Positions 55,921-64,000 of a DNA stretch of 64,000 bases are shown piece by piece. How positions within the stretch are numbered: the stretch's first letter is position 1; every line of letters starts with the position of its first letter. A program made the position numbers and the translations under genes. The notes beneath the pieces were generated by a model. The model searched no databases and had not been told where the DNA came from. It saw nothing but the letters and a program-made list of their open reading frames with translations. Source of the DNA: Atherix ibis (taxonomy: Eukaryota; Arthropoda; Insecta; Diptera; Athericidae); NCBI GenBank assembly GCA_958298945.1, contig OY282607.1, positions 52,181,020 through 52,245,019 on the forward strand, in the 5' to 3' direction.

Positions 55921-57430
55921 GAAACTGAACTTTTTTGATAAGGGTACTAGATGATGGGGTATTTGAAATAGAAAATCGGTTCAAAATAAATTTGTTCAAT
56001 TTCCAAAAAAAGTAGTAAATATTAAAAAAAAAATAGACAGTAACTAAAATTGCCTTTCGGGTCATTTCTACCATAAACTATGCGCCGATCCTTATAAATT
56101 TAGCAAGTTTCAGGAATCTTATAAAAAAAAGGAAGAGTCCCTAGAATTTATCGTACTCCATAATTTCTAATAATGTTCCTAAAAAATTTTCATAATATTT
56201 TTAACAATTGTATAATTTCGAAATTCTTCATTTAATTTGATAAAACTTATTTTACTACACAAACGAGTAAATATAAAAATAGCATGCAAACATACAAAAA
56301 TGCAAACGACCTATAGCTATGGCAAAATTGGATACACCCCGTCATTGATCATGTATGGACTCGTTTGTGTGAAAGGCCATACAATATTTTGTATTCATTT
56401 GAGGAGTTCGTGTTGCCTTTATACTTGTGGTTCTCTTGTTCTTTGTTATTGAAATCACTTTTCTCTTCTATATACGCAAACGGAATTATAATTCTTTCTC
56501 TCTTCGTTATCATTTGTTGGATTCTCATTCCCATTAAGGTTAATTTATTGATATATCTCGTATAATCGACGTTTAAGTTATTTCGTCTTTCTTTACTTTT
56601 CTTTTTTGTTATTGTTGTCATTCATCATCCTAATACCATGTTTGCGTTTAGTATTTTTTTGTCTCCTCAAAGCGTCAGTGCTGCGACCCAATTAAAAACT
56701 TATGTTATAATAATGCCGTTATTTATGCAAATTTCTTATTCTTTTTTTCTTGATTTTATAAATTATGGTATTGTTGGTTTTTTTTTTGTTGTTGAAAATA
56801 TTGTAGTTTGTCAACATTGAAATTTTTTTTTGGCGGGTTACTGATTAATTATGTTTTTCATAAATTATTCTTTTAATAATATTATTGATTAATTTTTATT
56901 TTTAAAATAAAAACAAAATAATATTCCATGAAAATTGTGCAAGTGAAGGAAATATAACATTAAAATTATGGATTTATTGCTGGAAAAACTTGCACAAGAT
57001 TTTCACAAAAGTTGTAACTTTTTGTAGTACATCCTACAGAGTTTTGTTAGAAAATAGAAATGACGAGCTGAAATGAGTTTCAGTTCGTGCCGGTATACCC
57101 GATAATGAATATGCCAATTAGTATGTTGAGCAACGGATGATGAAGATAACATCCGCCGCTCAACATAATCTGTCATCACAAAATGCCTCAGTTGCTCCCT
57201 AGGTGGCATTTGGAGTAGTATGGAGATAACAAAGGGTAACCCTGATCATGCAATGAAAACTCTTAGCACTGGCACCATTTAAATTAGGCCGATATATTCT
57301 GAAACTATACCAAATTTTGCGCCAGAAAATTCGTAAGCATAAGGATTTACTGAATGAATGCGCAATCGTTTATATCCGATATCAAAACCAAACTTGGAAA
57401 TATAATGAATGTCATTGTGGTCGTATGAGT
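55921..57430. other. No gene identified
   Basis: AT-rich. A 60-codon ATG frame at 56638-56820 (MFAFSIFLSPQSVSAATQLK) is hydrophobic and looks like chance in T-rich DNA. Confidence 0.45.
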
Positions 57431-57439
57431 GCTACTCTG

Positions 57440-57835
57440 TGGTAAACTCAATTGGACGTGATACTGAGTACCCAGGACGTCTAATTGAGGTTACCACAGA
57501 AGAAGTGATTCATAATATCCCATTATATTGCATTAAAAGACCGTTGATCATGACAATGCATCTGCACATTCACCGGAAATTGTAACATCAAAATTAGTGG
57601 AATTATGTTATGATCTTTCTTTTTCCTGTTTCCAAACATAAAGTAATGGCTTAGTGAGAAATAATTTGCGTTCAATTCTAAAAATATAGCATTCAATTCT
57701 AAAAACTGACGTATACTTTGAAGAGTTGGACAAATCGTAGTGCATGGATTGGGTAAAGAAGTTGGAATATGGGGAATATGGTTGGACTAAGTGTATCGAT
57801 ATATTCTGAAAAAATAAATTAATTTGTGTTGAATA
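57440..57835 (+). pseudogene. Mariner transposase fragment with internal deletion
   Basis: Reads PGRLIEVTTEEVIHNI (hinge before HTH 2), then jumps to DHDNASAHSPEIVTSKLVEL (second Asp block), and after a further gap DWVKKLEYGEYGWTKCIDIF with stop near the family C-terminus. The segment between hinge and second Asp is deleted. It resembles elements C and D more than A. No termini were recognised. Confidence 0.7.
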
Positions 57836-58253
57836 AATTTATTATTTGTTTCATTTATCACTTACTTATCATACTACACTCTTAGTATTGAATGAAAAAA
57901 AATCTTTTAAATTTTACAAAAATTTATTTATATTATTATAATAAATATCAGCGTAAAAGTAAAGTAGGATATGTTTTCAGACGAAATTGTCTTAAACGCC
58001 GTGTAGTTATTTAAGTTAGTGTACAGAAATTTTCCATTCCTGCTCTGGTCTACGCCCCGACGGCGGGATATTAAGTATATATACCAGCTTATCATACCAA
58101 TGATGGCATAAAAAGAAATATTTTTAGCTAACAAGGGGCAAAAGTGGATATTCGACTGTTGATATGCTGTGGCTGGCGAAATATGATATTAAAAATAATA
58201 ATCACATGGTTAACCCTACGGGGTATGGTTTTACAAGGTAACAAGGAATTTAT
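57836..58253. other. No gene identified
   Basis: AT-rich between the mariner fragment and an R1-like 3' end. Confidence 0.4.
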
Positions 58254-58580
58254 AAGATTCCTGACCGTAGCTCTCAGAGCGGAGTTCAAACCTAAGTACT
58301 CTTAAAACATAAATTGGTAACACAGGAATCGAGGTGCTCCCCAGAATTAGCCATTCTGTGCTCGATTTTGGTGAGGTTCCTCGGCACACCTGGTGGCTGT
58401 GGTTGATACCTACACCGCGGGTACGATCTGCGGATCGCTGGTGGGAGATACTGGTAATTATCTCGGGCGCTGTCACTAATAATTGTGCAGTTGAAGCAAT
58501 CAGCTTGTAACTGATTACAGACTGCTAACTATCAGTTCTGAGCGTAACTCACGATAGTATGTATCACGACGGGTATGCCA
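58254..58580 (+). mobile_element. R1-like LINE 3' UTR, copy 4
   Basis: Carries ATTCCTGACCGTAGCTCTCA, GCGGGTACGATCTGCGGATC, GCTGGTGGGAGATACTGGTA and GCTTGTAACTGATTACAGAC. More diverged than copies 1 and 2. Confidence 0.7.
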
Positions 58581-60580
58581 CGTAAACAAAACAGAATATT
58601 CCTCCTCTCGCCTTATAGATGATTTCTGCTAAATTACCAAAAAAAACTATTTCCAAATAAAAATCATGATTTGTAGATCAAAATTAATAGAAAAAATAAG
58701 ATATTAAAACATTATTTTTCTACAACCTGTTATATGAAAGGTAGAAATAAACCATATTAGGTAAGGAGACTCTAGGAAAAAATAAAATAAGTTCTTGGAT
58801 ATATCAATTATTTAATATATTATCAATAAACTTTCAATTTTTTGGTGTGAAAATAAAATGCGAAGCGATTAAATGAAGGTGGCCGATCTAACACTTTCAG
58901 ATTAGATCGGCCACCTTTATTAGACTGCAATGGAATAATAAAAAAATTAATCATAAAAAAATGCAACAACCAGTAAAAAAAATCTGTTCTCTTTTATGTT
59001 ATTTTTACTGAAAACTTTCGGAACATCTGTAAACAACCGATAGTGACATGTCATGTTTATTGTTAAATTAAGTTCGCCCACACTATTTAGTAATATTTCT
59101 GATTTGAATAATCGTCCAATAAATTTGAATTTAAACAAAAATTTGAATTCTTTGCCATTTATTGGAATTTTTCTACACTTTATAAAAATTATACCGGAAG
59201 TAGTCATTTTTAACAGCGTCTCTCTTTATTCGAAAAATAAAATTATAATGTTAGATTTCTTTATATTTTCAAAGAGGTTTTTTTTTGTAATAGCACAGTC
59301 ATATGAAATATTTTTTATAATAGCTGAAGACCTTAAATACGCAAAGACCTTATAGGCCAATAGTTTCAAAATGAAACAAACCTTAAACTATTTTTAATTT
59401 GTCTAAGTTACTCATTTGTAAACAATTTCGAAAGAGATGAAGCAATTCATAAATCATCTTATTTTTTTTTTTTTATAAATCAAATAAACGAAATCATTAT
59501 TCCAAAAGGATTAGCATACCAGCATTTTTGTTTATTCAAAAAGTTTTATGTCAATTTTCAGCATGCATTTTGTGCGACCTTATGAAGCCCACCAAGTTTT
59601 TTTTAATGTGCAATTTGAAGCGCTATAACAGAGGTCAAATCATGTATAAGCAGGTGAATTAAAATCATTGATTTAAAAGTAAAAAACGAAAAAATAACAG
59701 AAAATAATCGTACAACTCGTCATAAAGTCATTCATTCAAATTATTCAAGAACGAAGGTCTATGCAGATTGAGAAATGTAAGCGAGAGTTCATACTTTGTT
59801 CGTAGTGTGAATCACTTTGACTCCATTTCCTTTTTCGTATTTTGTATGGAAATAAATGAAAAAAAGATGCCGGCATTTAGAAACAAAGAGACTAATTTAA
59901 ATTCGATAGCATGCTCCTCCATTATAATTGTATAATTACGTAGACTATTATAGGTAGATGAGGAGAAAATTAAATACATTTTATCTTAAATCGGGCTACC
60001 ATATGAGTTTGTAGGCGTATTAATAGAAGGTATTCATAATTTTATTCCACGCACACTTTTTATAATTACGAATAGGTGAAATTGTAATAAGTCTACTAGT
60101 TTAACTGAAAGAAAAATAATGTCAAATTTCCAAACACGCAAATATTTTTAATTTCTATACTTAATAAATACTACCAATTTGTTGAAAATCTTTTGTTTTT
60201 CTTCAAAGGCTGTTTATACTTTTAAATGGAGTATTTTATTCGACTAGTAAAATAAAATAAATGCTTTCTGGTATGTAAATGGCCATTAAATTTTATTCAA
60301 ATTTTAGTTTTAATTATAGTATTGTAAATTCCAAAGTAATTTTTGGAACAAGTTTTTCGAAAAAAGTTTCTATTATCACACATGAAATTTGAAAGTTCCA
60401 ACTCTTCCGTAAAGATTAGATTTGCACATGGTGGTGATTGGAATAATATAGCAAGGTGGTCAGTGTATGGATGGAAAGTTCCCGCTTCCTTCATTTTAAA
60501 CGCATTCAGGGTAGTTATTGTAGAATTATATTCAAGTATTACACCTAAAGTAATTCATATATTTTTGATAGGCTTTTTTT
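58581..60580. other. AT-rich; hairpin listed separately
   Basis: No gene recognised. A 100-codon frame at 59053-59355 begins with ATG (MFIVKLSSPTLFSNISDLNN) but is Asn/Phe/Ile-rich as expected from AT-rich DNA and shows no motif. Confidence 0.4.
58876..58917. repeat. Perfect 16-bp GC-rich hairpin
   Basis: Arms AAGGTGGCCGATCTAA (58876-58891) and TTAGATCGGCCACCTT (58902-58917) pair completely around a 10-base loop. The stem is strikingly GC-richer than its surroundings. Confidence 0.9.
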
Positions 60581-60957
60581 TTTAGTGTAAGAGAAAGTTC
60601 TGTCGTTTTTTTCTAAAGAAAAAACTAAATTTTTGTTTTCACTTTTTATTCAAAAATTAATCCAAAATATAATTTCCTTTATTAGCTACAACTGTCTGCT
60701 AGCGTTCTGGGAGCTTATCCCTTTTTGGAACTCATACAACAAACAATGTCTTAAGTGCACTTTTTCTTCACACATGTTGACTGTTTTACAAATTTAAAAA
60801 AAACTGACAAAAATACGAAAAAATGTATATAAACCATCAATCATGCAGTAATCTAACTGTTTAAATCGATTTTAGTCGAATCAGAATTCTCGCTAAGAAT
60901 CGACAACGCATACAAGTGCAAGTGTTCAAAAACGACAGAACTTTCCCTTACACCCAA
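60581..60957 (-). mobile_element. Deleted mariner (MITE-like, 0.38 kb)
   Basis: Inverted termini at 60585-60611 and 60929-60957 share GTGTAAG(A/G)GAAAGTTCTG plus TCGTTTTT. The only protein left is the transposase C-terminus on the minus strand: KRDKLPER, stop in place of Trp, then QTVVANKGNYILD-stop. The body is otherwise deleted. TA follows on the right (60958-60959); the left flank is a T run, so the target duplication is unclear there. Confidence 0.85.
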
Positions 60958-60959
60958 TA

Positions 60960-62339
60960 CTATATCACAGATGAGATTAAATAGGCTATATCGAATTGGA
61001 CAAAATCTATGGTAGAGCGCGTTTTTTTGAATATTTATTTACGAATAACCGATTAACAATGACATAAAAAATTTTCAAATCACGGGCATTTAATAGTGCA
61101 GAAATTCATAAATATAGTTTCAGCCTTTAGTAAAATCCCACAATAGTCTAAAATCCAAAGAAATTCTCCAAAGCCTTATAAAACCTAAACTAAATTAATA
61201 GTTCTAATTAAGTTCTATTCTATAGTGATTTACAAATTAAAGATCTCATAGCACTCTCATGATACACTACATATTCTGTATGGACAAGTTGATATTTCCC
61301 AATAAAAAAATTTGAGTACTCTGCGGAGTACAACTATGTAAAAATAATATCACTTCTCACTGGTAAATAACTATAGGTGCTACAGTCTCCAAATGAAGTT
61401 TATTAGATATCTGACCAATTTGACGACTTATAAAAATATGTAACCACAACCGTCCAAACAATTAATAAGACTGACTATACTGATTATGACTAAAGTGCGA
61501 AAACAGATAAATGCCACGGCTCTAACAGCCATTCAATATAATGAATTTTCACAGGTAAAAAAAATGAGTTTTTGACTTTTTTAAAACCTTAAGCTGCAGG
61601 AGACATTTCGAGATTCCGTGACTCATCTCCAATGATGCAACCCAACTTTTGTTGAGTTGTCCAAGAGACTTGCGCCAACATTGGCAAGAAGATGTTGAAC
61701 TAGCACATGAACAAATCCAAGGAGTGTCGGTTTTGAAGATGATATCGACCACAAGTCACATTAGTCATGTACAGGTAGTGAACTATAACTTTGAAAACGT
61801 TATATTGTTTTTCTATCTGGAAGTCATAGGTAACATTCAGTAGCAGCATAGAGGAAAAAGTCCGCGCACCACTGTTTGCGGTTAATAGAGCCTATTTAAA
61901 TAAGGTCAAATTATTTATTATATTTTGTAAAAAAATTGGGAGTATATTATATATTTCCGAGATGGTGAGCTAGGCTGAGTGGAAAATAAGAAACATTGAA
62001 CATTGTGAATGTTAGGTTGCAGAGGAATATGACCGGTTGCGACTATACTCTGAGAACACCAACAACACTGCCGTGAGATACTGGTGGTCGGGGGACTGAG
62101 AGTTGGCAGTGTAGTCCCTTCGCACTCACATGCCTAATACACTGAATATGGAGATATCAAAATTGTTAATTTCTCCTAAAGAGAGGAAAGAGAGGAAACG
62201 AGAAAAGAATGAAATAATAAAAAAATTATAACTAAAGAGAAGAGCAATAAGGAATAGGGAGGGAATACAAATTTAAAGGGAAAAAATTAATATTAAGAAA
62301 AATTAGTTTAACAACAAAAATAAACTTTCTTGACATTCC
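60960..62339. other. No gene identified
   Basis: AT-rich to about 61950. 61950-62160 has more even composition and may be an old LINE 3' UTR, unproven. Confidence 0.4.
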
Positions 62340-62374
62340 GGACGTTTTTAATACCACATCTTTAAAAGCTGCAG

Positions 62375-62690
62375 CGGGACTTGCTATCTGATAATTTCCA
62401 CATCATCAAATTCTATCTCTCAGATCGATATTTTCAGGTAGCTGAAAATATTGGGTATTCTGAAATTTATCCTATGTCCGCCGTTATCCCTCAGGGTAGC
62501 GTCTTAGCCTCACTCTTTTATAACATTTATTACACTCATGATATTCCTTGTCTCAATGATATCCTAACCGCTACATATGCCGACGACACGGACATTCTTA
62601 CACAAGTTAAAGATCCTTCCACAGCTACTACTATTCTTTAGAATCACATCCACTTCCTAGAAACCTGGCAGAGGTAAATTAGCAAAAATG
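62375..62690 (+). pseudogene. Jockey-type LINE reverse transcriptase palm
   Basis: Reads FYLSDRYFQVAENIGYSEIY, then VIPQGSVLASLFYNIYYTHD and LTATYADDTDILTQVKDPS. PQGSVL and the YADD catalytic box are intact. This is motifs B and C of a jockey-clade reverse transcriptase. A stop at 62639 is followed by HIHFLETWQR in frame. Only about 90 residues of the polymerase survive. Confidence 0.8.
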
Positions 62691-63136
62691 TGCTCATGTT
62701 ACTTTTACACTTTGTCGAGAACCGTTTTCGTAGTAAGTTTGAATGATTAAAATACGTTGTTCTGTTACTAATGACTCTATGATTAAAATCGTATTACGAA
62801 AACCGAAAACTGCATGTAGTTGCCGCTGTCAAAATCTTAATTCTGAATGCACTTAATTCCAACAATGGCAAACTGTTGTTATTGTTTGTAAGGTCCCTTA
62901 GACATGTATCAGGAGCCACTTCATAGCGCCACAACCGTGACTTCATAGTACGTGTGGAAAGTTATCTGAGAGAGACTGGTCTGTGGTTAGTACTATAGAA
63001 TATTAAGAATTTTGTTATATTTTGTGGAGCAGATTAGTATATTGTAGAAGTTCAAATAGGGGACTAGGCAATGGAGTTGTTGGGTCCAGGAGCTCCATAA
63101 TGGAAGGAATGCTGCTCACGAAATAATTCTTGGTTA

Positions 63137-63581
63137 TGTGGCATTCCTGTAGAACATAAGTGATAGTGAAATGGCTGCCACAGGATTGGCATAAGGGACG
63201 ATTGGTGTTGCCAAATAGGAAGTTAAGAGTAAGAGCAGTATGTTCAATCCGGATTCTGAGAAGCTTCCGCGCCCAGAATTTCGGTATGGATGTTGAATAG
63301 ACTGGTTGATTGGTGGTTCAAAAAAAATTTGTCGCTGTTGATCCAATCATCCGTAATATGGAGCTGTCCTATAAGGGAAGATTCCACGACATAGTGAGGC
63401 CAAAAAGTTCGACGACCGAAAAAGATGTAATATCGGTGTCAGCAGCGGCATCCGTGAACAACAGTCGATGATCTTTTAATCCGTCCAACTGTTCAAGGAA
63501 AAGTTTCCTATATGCGGGCGGATCAGTACTAGCCTTCTTAAACCTGTCAAGAGAAGTAGTCACTTTCAACTTTGCTCCCAA
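63137..63581 (-). pseudogene. I-like LINE RNase H start and C-terminal zinc motif
   Basis: 63369-63581 reads LDGLKDHRLLFTDAAADTDI then SFSVVELFG, the first catalytic-Asp strand of RNase H. The middle of the domain is deleted. 63137-63300 reads IPKFWARKLLRIRIEHTALT, LNFLFGNTNRPLCQSCGSHF and LQECH, the terminal Cys/His motif in a different frame. Confidence 0.7.
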
Positions 63582-63661
63582 CCACGGTTTTCAATCTAGG
63601 TGTGGATGGGAAGTTTGGAAAACGAGGGGGAGGATGGATGAATTGCTTTCCAGGTGGGATA

Positions 63662-64000
63662 TTAATAAGGATAATGATGAAGAATGCCTTTTTTGAACTT
63701 GGGGAGATGATAATATTTTTGATTAAAGTGTGTGTGTGTGGATGGTGATGGGGGGGGGGGGGGGTAGTTATTTGAAAGACATAGGTTTTTATAAATTAAA
63801 ATTAGGCAAGCTTTTTGAAAATAGAAATAGATAGGTTTTCGAACAGTTTCTATCACTATGAATTCCACCGGAGATGTCGGAAGTGCTCCACTGGCTAGTC
63901 TAATGCAACGGTTTACCGCTGCCTCGACTAACTTTTTCCCTGCTATTGGCACAGTGACACACATACGTGTAGTGAGGAAATAGAGTAAGGTTCCATCCAA
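63662..64000 (-). pseudogene. I-like LINE RT C-terminal fragment
   Basis: Reads DGTLLYFLTTRMCVTVPIAG then KKLVEAAVNRCIRLASGALP and TSPVEFIVIETVRKPIYFY, almost the same as 18391-18560 on the other strand. It keeps residues (ASGALPTSPVEF) that the 18-kb copy has lost. Runs off the window at its 5' side. Confidence 0.7.

Larger units (their letters stand above)
62870..64000 (-). mobile_element. I-like LINE 3' part, second copy, cut by window edge
   Basis: Minus-strand copy of the element at 18.0-19.6 kb. From right to left: RT C-terminal region, linker, RNase H start, a deletion, the C-terminal Cys/His motif, and a 3' end reading GTCTAAGGGACCTTACAAAC then AATAACAACA. It contains a G run of about 15 (63751) that may mark an indel-prone site. 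Probably continues beyond the window. Confidence 0.8.

Noticed and set aside
59053..59355. 100-codon ATG frame on the plus strand, overlapped by an 86-codon minus frame
   Set aside because: Asn, Ile, Phe and Leu dominate, as expected for AT-rich DNA, and no domain is recognisable.
63745..63765. Run of about 15 G as a possible G-quadruplex or regulatory site
   Set aside because: It lies inside a decayed LINE copy next to a GT repeat; simple slippage explains it.

Overview
The window looks like a repeat-rich, AT-rich piece of an insect nuclear genome, most likely a higher fly (brachyceran Diptera). The reasons are 66-73 bp introns in the one clearly spliced gene, many mariner-type elements, and remnants of the jockey, I and R1 clades of non-LTR retrotransposon. 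A tephritid-like fly would fit, but the species cannot be fixed from the sequence.

Two conserved host genes are firmly recognised, both on the minus strand near the left end. COQ9 (5632-6826, three visible coding exons, 5' end unresolved) is a mitochondrial ubiquinone-biosynthesis protein. A glomulin homologue (8080-9885, one 601-codon exon) is an inhibitor of cullin-RING ubiquitin ligases. Right of glomulin, on the plus strand, a TATAAAAG box (10892) and a short ATG exon with a perfect GTAAGT donor (11661-11697) suggest the start of a third, unidentified gene whose first intron would run into the repeat-rich part.

Almost everything else is mobile-element sequence or anonymous AT-rich DNA. 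Mariner and other Tc1/mariner elements: four copies of one family (A, at about 2.7, 21.3, 36.3 and 51.0 kb), one of family B (41.2 kb, with a matching unoccupied site at 37.6 kb), two nearly intact elements with clear inverted termini and TA target duplications (C at 29.85-31.09 kb; D at 45.04-46.33 kb, the best preserved), and several deletion derivatives and fragments (25.3-26.7, 27.2/28.0, 32.1, 47.3, 52.7, 57.4 and 60.6 kb). Non-LTR elements: jockey-like ORF1 and reverse-transcriptase pieces (0-1.2, 2.4, 40.7, 53.3 and 62.4 kb), I-like pieces with RNase H (16.3, 18.0-19.6, 43.7 and 62.9-64.0 kb), R1-like 3' ends (17.0, 27.3, 55.2 and 58.3 kb), and endonuclease or polymerase scraps of other clades (49.4, 54.5 and 55.7 kb). 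A tRNA-derived SINE (31.36 kb) appears to share its 3' tail with the I-like LINE.

Tandem and hairpin DNA: a very homogeneous 21-bp minisatellite of about 48 units (4131-5138), a 25-bp tandem array between two copies of a ~140-bp repeat upstream of COQ9, a long snap-back repeat at 33.3 kb, and two compact perfect hairpins (35486-35521 and 58876-58917). No convincing novel defence or metabolic system was found. The most interesting signals are the minisatellite, the SINE-LINE tail match, the datable nested insertions, the hairpins and a few orphan exon-like stretches.
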